The notes below the pieces were generated by a model. The model was given only the letters and a program-made list of their open reading frames with translations, was not told where the DNA came from and searched no databases. Source: Streptomyces sp. DI166 (GTDB lineage: Bacteria > Actinomycetota > Actinomycetes > Streptomycetales > Streptomycetaceae). From it: 60,816 nucleotides of DNA. Where the stretch lies: the NCBI RefSeq assembly GCF_900091315.1, contig NZ_FLSP01000051.1:1-60816 (forward strand). Direction: 5' to 3'. The stretch's first letter is position 1. Each line of letters starts with the position of its first letter. The translations under genes and the position numbers were made by a program. Positions 32,327-39,168 of this stretch are shown one piece after another.

Positions 32327-33565
32327 TTACGCCGAGGGCCAGGAGAGCGAGACCCGGCTGTGCACCTTGTCGATGACCCGGTCGGCCGGGATCTGCTCGT
32401 CGGGGGTGCTGGCCGGGTAGACCCGGATGACCGGGCTGGGGCCGCCGCGCCGGTTGGCCTCCCAGTCGCGGAGGACGCCGGCGATCTTGTCGGCGAACTG
32501 CTCCGCGTGCGGGCCGAGGGCGTGCACGCCGTACTCCAGGTGCTTGTTGTCCTCGGTGCGGCGGGTGACGAGGTAGGCGAAGGTGTCGTCCTCGACGGCC
32601 GCGAGCGCGAACCGCTTGTTCACGGGGGCGACCAGGCCCGTGTCCGAGTTCTCATCGACGGCCATCGTGCAGAAGCCCGGCAGGCTGATCGCCATCGCCA
32701 TCTGGAGGGTGTCGATGAGTTCCTGGATGCGCACGGTGACGCCGGTCCACAGCTCGTGGCGCGGGAACGTGACGGCGTTGTCGAGCCGGTGCGGGTCTGC
32801 CGGCAGGCCGTCATCGAACTTGAGCCCGATCTCCGGGGTGCCGTTGACGAGGAGGAGTTCTTCCCGATGGGCGTTCGCGCCCTGCATCGGGACGAAGCCG
32901 CAGATCTTCGCCGACTCGCTCTCCAGGTGGGAGCCGTGCTCGCCCTCGACCTGGATGAAGGAGATCGACCGGGTCAGGCCGCGCATCCGCAGCGGCACCA
33001 CGAGCCGGCCGCCGGATTTGAGCTGCGCGGTCCAGGCCGGGGAGATGTCCCAGGCCCCAGCGGTCACCATCACGACGTCGACCTCATCGAGGTCCGGGAT
33101 GGGCTCGGCGGCGTCAACGGTGACGACGCGCACCCGGCCGTACCCGTGGTCGTCCAGGAGCCGTCGCGCGCGGTCGGTTACCTCGGGGTCGATGTCGACG
33201 GTCACGACTTCACCGTCCTCACCGACGAGTTCGGCGAGATAGGCCGCGTTCAGCCCGCCCGAGCCGATCTCCAGGACCCGCATCCCGGGCTTCACCTGTG
33301 CCTGCTCCAGCATCATGGCCTGGATCTGCGGCGCGGAGACGGAGCTGATCTGCACACCGTGCTCGTCCGTCTTGGTGATCACGGCGGCGTACGTGTCGTA
33401 CGCCTTGTCCAGCGGCGTGTCGGCGGGGGTGAACTCGTGCCGGGGCACCTTGCGCATCACCGCTTCGATCTCCGAGGAGGAGATGTTGCCGTCCGCGCAC
33501 AGCTCATCCACCACCTTGTTCCGCAGGCGGGTCGCCTCGTCGGGCTCCACGGTCGTGTTCGTCAT
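32327..33565 (-). CDS. FxLD-system PIMT-like methyltransferase (412 aa)
   Basis: A homologue of protein L-isoaspartyl O-methyltransferase with a C-terminal extension, as in lanthipeptide-associated enzymes. VPRHEFTPADTPLDKAYDTY and ISSVSAPQIQAMMLEQAQV precede the SAM loop VLEIGSGGLNAAYLAELVG (97-115), then VVTVDIDPEV and VVTVDAAEPIPDLDEVDVVM. Known enzymes of this type (for example OlvSA) methylate an Asp of the cyclised peptide, which collapses through succinimide to isoaspartate. ATG at 33565 with AAGGAAG upstream. It is first in the lanthipeptide operon, 56 bases before the precursor. A broken relative lies at 6387-6959. Confidence 0.9.
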   Translation of the reverse strand: MTNTTVEPDEATRLRNKVVDELCADGNISSSEIEAVMRKVPRHEFTPADTPLDKAYDTYAAVITKTDEHGVQISSVSAPQIQAMMLEQAQVKPGMRVLEIGSGGLNAAYLAELVGEDGEVVTVDIDPEVTDRARRLLDDHGYGRVRVVTVDAAEPIPDLDEVDVVMVTAGAWDISPAWTAQLKSGGRLVVPLRMRGLTRSISFIQVEGEHGSHLESESAKICGFVPMQGANAHREELLLVNGTPEIGLKFDDGLPADPHRLDNAVTFPRHELWTGVTVRIQELIDTLQMAMAISLPGFCTMAVDENSDTGLVAPVNKRFALAAVEDDTFAYLVTRRTEDNKHLEYGVHALGPHAEQFADKIAGVLRDWEANRRGGPSPVIRVYPASTPDEQIPADRVIDKVHSRVSLSWPSA

Positions 33566-33720
33566 GGACTTCCTTCGGTCGCTCTTGTTCAGGGGAGTAG
33601 GTCGGCATCGCGTGCCGGTGGGCCGGGAGGCTATCGGCGAACGCTCTCCGTTCTTGCCGGACCGCCGGAGGATGACGGTTTCTGGCTGGATGGCGCGCGA
33701 GGGCTCGGCGCCGGTGGTAA
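33566..33720 (-). promoter_or_regulatory. Probable promoter region of the lanthipeptide operon
   Basis: The only substantial non-coding stretch ahead of the methyltransferase and precursor lies between the hairpin at 33721-33765 and the AAGGAAG site before 33565. No convincing -10/-35 hexamers were found; the assignment is by position only. Confidence 0.35.
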
Positions 33721-33765
33721 GCCGCTCGGCGGTCCTGTCGGTACCACTCAGGACCGCCGAGCGGC
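33721..33765 (-). terminator. Strong hairpin ending the DUF5999/DUF6302 operon
   Basis: Seventeen perfectly paired bases, GCCGCTCGGCGGTCCTG (33721-33737) with CAGGACCGCCGAGCGGC (33749-33765), around an 11-base loop. It starts three bases after the TAG stop of the gene at 33769. Actinobacterial terminators often lack a T-tail, as here. It separates this operon from the lanthipeptide cluster. Confidence 0.8.
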
Positions 33766-33768
33766 CGT

Positions 33769-34434
33769 CTAGGCGGCGGGCACAAGATCGTTCAGATTGA
33801 CGACCTCGCAGTCCCGCAGCTCGCGCAGGAGTTGGCTCGCCAGGAACCAGCCCAACTGAGGGTGCCCGTACGCCACTGGCGCGTCGTCGTCCTCGACAGG
33901 AAGCGGCTCCAGCCCAGTGGCGGTGAGGCGGTACCTGGTGCCGATGACACCCCAGGGCGCCGTCGCCCGCGCGCGGAAGGCGACGTGCCCCTTGCGCAGG
34001 TGCGGGCACAGGTCTATGGCCGGCCGCAGATGCTCCAGGCACACCGGCGGCTGGGCCGTCGTCACCGGCTCGCCAGCACGGTGGGACGCGCCTTCCGCCG
34101 CCCCGGCGAGGAAGATGTACCCCTGATCGGTCTCGGCCGGGCAGAAGCCGACCTGGCACCGAAGCTGCTCCATCGCCTCCCGCTGCCGGATGGGATTGAC
34201 CAAGCGCCACTGTGGCTTGCCCGTCGGCTTCCCAACAGCGTTCAACGACTGGGAGCATCGCGCCCACAGCTCACCGTGCGGCCCACGGTCAGCGGGGGTC
34301 TCCTCGTGGTAGGCGAGACGCACGGCGCCGAAGGCGTTCATGCTAAGCGTGAGCTCCGACTCCAACCCGCCGTATTCGCCCTCCCGCTGCGTGATGTACG
34401 GGATGAGCCGGGGTGCTGCACTGGTCCGCTTCAC
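33769..34434 (-). CDS. Unknown Streptomyces protein (221 aa), last gene of the regulatory operon
   Basis: The GTG at 34434 (VKRTSAAPRLIPYITQREGE) overlaps the DUF5999 stop (GTGA) and follows GGCGAGGG; the open frame extends farther upstream but over the DUF5999 gene. Cys pairs appear in LRCQVGFCPAE and VCLEHLRPAIDLCPHL, suggesting a metal- or disulfide-stabilised fold. RHRAGEPVTTAQPPVCLEH-like and KGHVAFRARATAPWGVIGTR segments resemble proteins repeatedly found next to DUF5999 genes. Function not recognised. Confidence 0.75.
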   Translation of the reverse strand: MKRTSAAPRLIPYITQREGEYGGLESELTLSMNAFGAVRLAYHEETPADRGPHGELWARCSQSLNAVGKPTGKPQWRLVNPIRQREAMEQLRCQVGFCPAETDQGYIFLAGAAEGASHRAGEPVTTAQPPVCLEHLRPAIDLCPHLRKGHVAFRARATAPWGVIGTRYRLTATGLEPLPVEDDDAPVAYGHPQLGWFLASQLLRELRDCEVVNLNDLVPAA

Positions 34435-34631
34435 GCGGCTGCCCTCGCCGTGTTGAGGGACCGGAGCGGGGCGACGATCCGGCCGTCGGGAAGGAGTTTC
34501 CCAATGTCCGCGAAGAGAACTCCGTTGCACAGCAGACTCCTCCAGCCCTGTCCAGGCCGGTGCGCGAGGGATCGCGCGGCCTCCCTGTCGGGAGCCTCAG
34601 CCGTGGGGCACGGCGGGTTGTGCGCACACAT
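34431..34631 (-). CDS. DUF5999 family protein (66 aa)
   Basis: MCAHNPPCPTAEAPDREAAR followed by HRPGQGWRSLLCNGVLFAD and LLPDGRIVAP is the diagnostic pattern of this short Streptomyces family; a CxxxxxxC pair near the N-terminus is conserved. ATG at 34631 has GAGAGGA upstream. It overlaps the next gene by four bases. The role is unknown, but it is regularly encoded with DUF6302 and ATP-binding regulators near specialised-metabolite clusters. Confidence 0.8.
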   Translation of the reverse strand: MCAHNPPCPTAEAPDREAARSLAHRPGQGWRSLLCNGVLFADIGKLLPDGRIVAPLRSLNTARAAA

Positions 34632-34675
34632 GGTGCTCGTCCTCTCAGGTGGGAAGTTGGGCCCTCTTCGGCGAG

Positions 34676-35149
34676 CTACGGTGCCGTGGGGGAACACGGT
34701 TCGGGCACGGCCGAAGAGGGAGCGTGGTGGTGGCGCCCTATGAAGGCGGCAATAGCTGCTTCGCTGTAGCCGTAGAAGCGGCCAAGGGTGGTGGCGTCGC
34801 GGTCGCCCCAGAGAGTCGGTGGTCTCTCGCCCCACTCGACTACGAAGCAGGTGTCCGGGTAGGGCGACCACCGCACGCGTAGGTCGGGGAAGCCGGAATG
34901 CTCAAGGAGGAGGTCACGGACCTTGAGCCCGAAGCAGAGGCACGACACCAGGTAGTACCCGCCTCGCCGCGTTCCCCCGACGGGGACCGCGAGGAACGGC
35001 ATGCGCAGGGTGCGCACGGCGACGCTCTTCTCCAAGAGCCAGGCGTCGGTGAGCCGTTGCTGGTAGTGCTCGAAGTCGTATGCGTCTCGGGGGAGGGCTA
35101 TCGCCGTGGCGGTCAGGGCCGGATGCCGGACGGAGCTGGGGCAGTACAT
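34676..35149 (-). CDS. DUF6302 family protein (157 aa)
   Basis: RMPFLAVPVGGTRRGGYYLV, FPDLRVRWSPYPDTCFVVEW and RFYGYSEAAIAAFIG are the conserved blocks of DUF6302. The start ATG at 35149 overlaps the DUF6415 stop (TGATG); a GTG one codon earlier is also possible. Soluble and of unknown biochemical role; part of the six-gene minus-strand operon. Confidence 0.8.
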   Translation of the reverse strand: MYCPSSVRHPALTATAIALPRDAYDFEHYQQRLTDAWLLEKSVAVRTLRMPFLAVPVGGTRRGGYYLVSCLCFGLKVRDLLLEHSGFPDLRVRWSPYPDTCFVVEWGERPPTLWGDRDATTLGRFYGYSEAAIAAFIGRHHHAPSSAVPEPCSPTAP

Positions 35150-35568
35150 CACTCCGCCCCCCTGATGTACCGGGCTTCGATCAATTCTTCGACCAGGTCG
35201 GAGGTCACGAAGGCCAGGCGGCGAGCGAGACCGACGGCCTGCTGGTAGTCGGTCGGCGTGCGCTCATCCCGGAGGGGGCGACCTCGCTCAACGAGCTGGA
35301 CCATCTCCGCAGTAGGCGGGTACCGGCCGTCCGCGACGGCGATGTCGCTGAGCTGCTTCAGATGGCCGCGGAGGCGATCGACCAGGGCGCCAGTCGTCGC
35401 GACGGGCGGTGGCTGGTTGCCGATTGCCATGTCCAGATCGTCGAAGACGTCCTCGACATCGAGTGGCTTCCAGTCCCTGACCCGCTCCAGGACCGTCCTC
35501 AAGCTGTCTGCGTCGAGTGGCGGAGTCCACTTCCCGACTGGCCGCTGCGGAGCCACTGCGGTGCTCAC
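35149..35568 (-). CDS. DUF6415 family protein (139 aa)
   Basis: GTG at 35568 (VSTAVAPQRPVGKWTPPLDA) overlaps the stop of the ATP-binding gene (GTGA), with GAGCAG upstream. The protein is largely alpha-helical (DADSLRTVLERVRDWKPLDV, LVDRLRGHLKQLSDIAVADG, RRLAFVTSDLVEELIEAR) and matches the DUF6415 natural-product-associated family. No enzymatic motif is seen. Position suggests a partner of the ATP-binding protein or the divergent TPR regulator. Confidence 0.75.
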   Translation of the reverse strand: MSTAVAPQRPVGKWTPPLDADSLRTVLERVRDWKPLDVEDVFDDLDMAIGNQPPPVATTGALVDRLRGHLKQLSDIAVADGRYPPTAEMVQLVERGRPLRDERTPTDYQQAVGLARRLAFVTSDLVEELIEARYIRGAE

Positions 35569-35996
35569 TTGCTGCTCCGCGCCTGGGCTGCGATGAGAGC
35601 CCAGGTCACCTTGCCCCAGCGGTGCGTGTCGTAGCCCCACCGCAAGCTCAGCGTGGCCACCAGGCGCAGGCCCCTGCCGGATTCGCCCTCATCATCGGGC
35701 GTCTTTACCTGCGGGGCAGTGTGCGATTGGTCAGAGACCCCGATGCGAATGAAGCGATCACCCTGGCGCTCGATGGTGACCTCCGCGAGAGGCGTCTCGG
35801 TGTGCTCGACGACGTTCGCCAGCAGCTCCGAAACGATGACCTCGCCGTCGTCAGCCAAGTCTCCGTCTACTCCCCAAGCGTTCAGCACGCTGGAGACGAG
35901 GGCGCGGGCGCGCCCTACGGATTCGGGGATGCACGGCAACTCGAGGGTGCAATCGGAAGCACCGGTCACCTTGGACCTTGCGACGGCCATGGTCAT
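35565..35996 (-). CDS. HATPase_c_2-type ATP-binding (anti-sigma/RsbW-like) protein (143 aa)
   Basis: A histidine-kinase-like ATP-binding fold without a kinase phosphoacceptor: N-box DDGEVIVSELLANVVEHTET, and GESGRGLRLVATLSLRWGYD as the G-box. Streptomyces encodes many of these regulators, some of which bind anti-anti-sigma factors. ATG at 35996 overlaps the stop of the 42-aa gene upstream (ATGA). Confidence 0.85.
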   Translation of the reverse strand: MTMAVARSKVTGASDCTLELPCIPESVGRARALVSSVLNAWGVDGDLADDGEVIVSELLANVVEHTETPLAEVTIERQGDRFIRIGVSDQSHTAPQVKTPDDEGESGRGLRLVATLSLRWGYDTHRWGKVTWALIAAQARSSK

Positions 35997-36121
35997 GGGG
36001 TCGATCCCTCCGACATAGCCCCCGGGCGAGAGTGGTCACCAGTACGGAGCCGGAGACCTGCACGGCCGGCTAATGCTTCTCTGGCCGAAGAGGTGACGCT
36101 CGGCGCTGTCGCCGTACCCAT
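35993..36121 (-). CDS. Small 42-aa protein leading the regulatory operon
   Basis: ATG at 36121 (MGTATAPSVTSSAREALAGR) has a near-ideal GGAGGAG three bases upstream, and its stop overlaps the ATP-binding gene start (ATGA). The spacing and coupling argue for real translation. The peptide is basic and lacks a signal sequence or Cys. It could be a leader enforcing coupled translation or a small regulatory protein; no family recognised. Confidence 0.6.
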   Translation of the reverse strand: MGTATAPSVTSSAREALAGRAGLRLRTGDHSRPGAMSEGSTP

Positions 36122-36189
36122 TGACTCCTCCTCGTCGCGAACCGAGCACTTAGCGTGCAGGACGGGGTGAGTGGTGACTATGTCGTGGG

Positions 36190-36241
36190 TATGACTTCTG
36201 ACTGTCCTTTCGAGTGACACGATGACCCCGCTATGACTTCT
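36190..36241. promoter_or_regulatory. Two direct repeats TATGACTTCT in the divergent promoter region
   Basis: Identical decamers at 36190-36199 and 36232-36241 are 42 bases apart, four turns of B-DNA, so both face the same side of the helix. They lie between the divergent small-protein operon and the TPR regulator at 36321 and are good candidates for that regulator's operator. Confidence 0.6.
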
Positions 36242-36320
36242 TGCCGCCTTCTGGCGGGGGGCCGTTCCATCGGGCGTCCAAAGCGGTATGCCATGTAGGG
36301 GAACCGATTCCGGAGGGGAC

Positions 36321-37676
36321 ATGGACGAGGGCCGGCGCACGGTTCTGTTTCGGCTGGCGACCAGTAAGGGCATCCGCTCGCACCGGGCGTTCAGCGAGGC
36401 GTACGCGCGCGTCGCACAGCAATTACGCAGTGAGGGCTACGACGTAGCCCCGGCCCCAGGGGCGCGTCACTACGAGCGGTTGCTGACTGTGGGAGGCGTG
36501 AAAACGGCGCCTTACGCGCCCACCGCCCGTGTGCTGGAGCGGATGTTCGAGCGGCCGATCGGAGACCTGCTGCGTTCGGTCGCGGAGGACCCTCTGGCCG
36601 AGCGCGAGGAATCCGGTTCGGCTTCTTCTCCGCCTGTGCTCAACGAAAGTGAACTGCTGATGACCGCTCGGGATGCCGCCTCTCACTCCGGTGAAGCCGC
36701 CGCACTACGCCTGGATGAGATGACCCTCGACCAGCTCCACGACGACCTGGTGAAGCTCAGCCGTAAGTACGGCTGCACCGCGCCGGGTGAAGTCTTTCAA
36801 GAGGCGAACAACCTGCTCCGGCAGGTGCAGTTGAACCTCGAACGCACTCGGTCTCCCGAGCAGCACACCCGCCTCTATTACGCCGCCGCGCAAGCCAGTG
36901 CGCTGCTCGCCGCGGTCTCCTTCGACCTGGGGGCACTGGCGCCGGCGGTGTCGTTCGCCCGCTCGGCCGCTCAGTACGGCAAGACGATCGATCACGGTCC
37001 AGTGCAGGCTTACGCCTACGGAATGATGGCGTTCATGGCGTTCTGGGACGGCCGCCCCAGCGAATCCGTCCGGCTGGCCAAGACCGCCCAGCGGTTTGGC
37101 GGGCTCGGGGACACCGCTCGTCGGCGGCTGTACGCCATCGAAGCCCGCGCGTATGGACACCTGCGAGCTGACGGCCAGGCGCAGCATGCCATCCGTGCCG
37201 CTCTGGAGCAGACGAGCGGCCACCGTGACGAGTTGCATGACGACATCGGTGGAGAGTTCGGCTTCGACGCCGCCCGTACAGCCATGAGCAACGCGACGAC
37301 ATGTCTGCTCCTGCGCGACCCGACGGGCGCCGAGGAATTCGCTTCCACGGCCCTCTCCCTGCTCTCCGGCCGCCCGGAGCATGAAGCGCCGATCGTGGTG
37401 GCCGGGCCAGCCGCTATCGACCTCGCGCGAGCACGGTTGATGCGTAACGAGGTGGAGGGAGCCCAGGAGGCCCTGACGCCCGTTTTCAAGGTGGCGCCGG
37501 GCTGGCGTGGCTCAGGCATGATGGAGCGGTTGGTCGCTGCACGGATCGAGTTGACGCGTCCCCAGTTCAGGGGGGCGCCTGCCGCTGTCTCTCTCGCCGA
37601 GCAGATCGAGGATTTCACCGCCCTGTCCCCAGCTCGCAGGCTCGGCGCCCAGAGCCCTCTGGCGATCGAAGCCTGA
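36321..37676 (+). CDS. TPR-containing transcriptional regulator-like protein (451 aa)
   Basis: ATG at 36321 (MDEGRRTVLFRLATSKGIRS) follows GGAGGGG. The N-terminal about 90 residues resemble a degenerate helix-turn-helix (SHRAFSEAYARVAQQLRSEG, TAPYAPTARVLERMFERPIG). From about residue 140 onward there are tandem alpha-helical TPR-like repeats (LYYAAAQASALLAAVSFDLG, AQAYGMMAFMAFWDGRPSES-like, RRRLYAIEARAYGHLRADGQ). Such XRE-TPR proteins in Streptomyces often sense a small signal and control a divergent operon. The repeats at 36190-36241 are the probable binding sites. Confidence 0.8.
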   Translation: MDEGRRTVLFRLATSKGIRSHRAFSEAYARVAQQLRSEGYDVAPAPGARHYERLLTVGGVKTAPYAPTARVLERMFERPIGDLLRSVAEDPLAEREESGSASSPPVLNESELLMTARDAASHSGEAAALRLDEMTLDQLHDDLVKLSRKYGCTAPGEVFQEANNLLRQVQLNLERTRSPEQHTRLYYAAAQASALLAAVSFDLGALAPAVSFARSAAQYGKTIDHGPVQAYAYGMMAFMAFWDGRPSESVRLAKTAQRFGGLGDTARRRLYAIEARAYGHLRADGQAQHAIRAALEQTSGHRDELHDDIGGEFGFDAARTAMSNATTCLLLRDPTGAEEFASTALSLLSGRPEHEAPIVVAGPAAIDLARARLMRNEVEGAQEALTPVFKVAPGWRGSGMMERLVAARIELTRPQFRGAPAAVSLAEQIEDFTALSPARRLGAQSPLAIEA

Positions 37677-37680
37677 TCTT

Positions 37681-38712
37681 CTACCTGCCGAGTGCAGCCA
37701 GGATCACGGCTTCCTTCTCCGGCGTGATCCCGTGTTCGGCCCAACGGGGATGCTCAACCGGCGTCCCGCCGTCGCGGAGCCACTTCCAGGTGTCCTCGAC
37801 CGTCTCCGCCAGCGGGCGGCACACCAGCCCCGCCGCCTGCGCTCGCGTCGACTCGATCCTCCACACGCCCGCATGGGTGCGCCAAAGCGGCAGCTCCGTC
37901 CACTGCTGAACGTCATGGTCCAGGAGCAGCTTGTCGGGGGCCCAAACCAGTTGAGCGTCGGCGCCAGTGGCGAGCACGCAGGCCGTCAAGAGGTCACTCA
38001 TCGTTTCGCGGCCGATCGGTGCGACGCAGTTGTACGCACCGCCACGGTCGGCGACAGCCTGATCGAGCGCGAACGCAGCCACGTCGCGTGCGTCGATCGG
38101 CTGGATGGGCTTGTCCGGAGCCCCGGGGGCAAGCATCCGGCCGCCTCGGGCCGCACGGGCGAGCCACCAGGGAAGCCGGCCAACGTACTCGCCGGGGCCG
38201 AGGATGACGCCCGGCCGCAGGATCACGGCCCGGTCGTCACCGAACGCCGCGGTGGTAGCCCGCTCCGCTCCCGCCTTCTGTCGACCGTAGTACCAGTCCG
38301 GACCGTCCCAACCATCCGGAAGGCGACCATAGTTGACGTCAGCGTCAGGCGGCCCGTCCAGGACTTCCGAATCCTCGGTGAGCGGGTCGTTCGGCCACCC
38401 TCGGTAGGCGTTGACGGTGGAGATGTAGACGTATCGGGCGGCCACGGGCTCCAGGGTTCGGGCACCGGCGAGGACATCACGGGGCGCCATCTCGGAGGCG
38501 GAGGTGTCCACCACGGCGTCCCACGGCCCCTCCCCGGCGAGCCGGACAAGGTCGGCGGCGACGGTGCGGTCCCCGCGGACCGTCCTGGCCCCCGCGGGCG
38601 CAGAGCCGGATCGGCCGCGGTTGAAGACCGTCACCTCCCAGCCGCGATCGAGCGCGGTCTGGGCGACCGCCCGTCCCAAGAACCAGGTCCCACCGAGTAC
38701 GAGAATTCTCAT
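37681..38712 (-). CDS. NAD(P)-dependent epimerase/dehydratase, extended SDR type (343 aa)
   Basis: The Rossmann motif MRILVLGGTWFLGRAVAQ is at the N-terminus. The substrate-side signature YYGRQKAGAE holds the YxxxK catalytic pair, and STVNAYRG the active-site Ser/Thr. Similar reductases act on isoflavone- or sugar-nucleotide-like substrates; the specificity is not visible. The gene converges with the TPR regulator, with only four bases between stops and no hairpin. ATG at 38712. Confidence 0.88.
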   Translation of the reverse strand: MRILVLGGTWFLGRAVAQTALDRGWEVTVFNRGRSGSAPAGARTVRGDRTVAADLVRLAGEGPWDAVVDTSASEMAPRDVLAGARTLEPVAARYVYISTVNAYRGWPNDPLTEDSEVLDGPPDADVNYGRLPDGWDGPDWYYGRQKAGAERATTAAFGDDRAVILRPGVILGPGEYVGRLPWWLARAARGGRMLAPGAPDKPIQPIDARDVAAFALDQAVADRGGAYNCVAPIGRETMSDLLTACVLATGADAQLVWAPDKLLLDHDVQQWTELPLWRTHAGVWRIESTRAQAAGLVCRPLAETVEDTWKWLRDGGTPVEHPRWAEHGITPEKEAVILAALGR

Positions 38713-39168
38713 GGAGGCGATCCTGCCGTGAGGCAGTGGCCTTGCGAAAGGTCGTCAGTTCCCAGTCGTCCACTCGCGGGCTCCTGCCACGGCGCCATGA
38801 GCGGCACCGCCGTACTGCGGGACCGTGCCGAGCGGGTCGCTCGTGCCGACACCGTGGCGGCGGTTGTAGACCGTCTCCGCGGTGTGGGAGCCGTCCGCCC
38901 ACTGGGGCTCCCCGCGGCCCGACCGTCCGGATCACCGACCGTACCGACGCGGCACGCACCCTCAACGACGATGACCGACACTGGCTGCGCGACCGGCATG
39001 ACGACCTCAAGGACCGCCGGACGTTGCGGGCCAGCCTTGTATTGCGGCTGCGGTGCCGATCTGAGCGACTTCGCGCGGGTCGCGGCAATGGTCGGGGATA
39101 CTGGTACGTCGATGATCTCCAGAGATCACTCGGCTGGGTGTGACGCATTGATGAAGGAGTCTCGTCAG
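38713..39168 (+). other. About 455-base region with a possible degraded gene, upstream of drmD
   Basis: An ATG at 38797 opens MSGTAVLRDRAERVARADTV, and a plausible continuation in another frame reads ITDRTDAARTLNDDDRHWLR, then DDLKDRRTLRASLVLRLRCR, ending YWYVDDLQRSLGWV at about 39143. The two halves need at least one indel to join, and no family is recognised, so this is either a decayed gene or chance. The drmD promoter should lie in the last part; GAAGGAG at 39153-39159 is the drmD ribosome binding site. Confidence 0.35.

Noticed and set aside
37732..39168. Upstream extension of the drmD frame across the epimerase gene
   Set aside because: It is antisense to a well-supported epimerase/dehydratase and has no ribosome binding site; GTG at 39169 has one.
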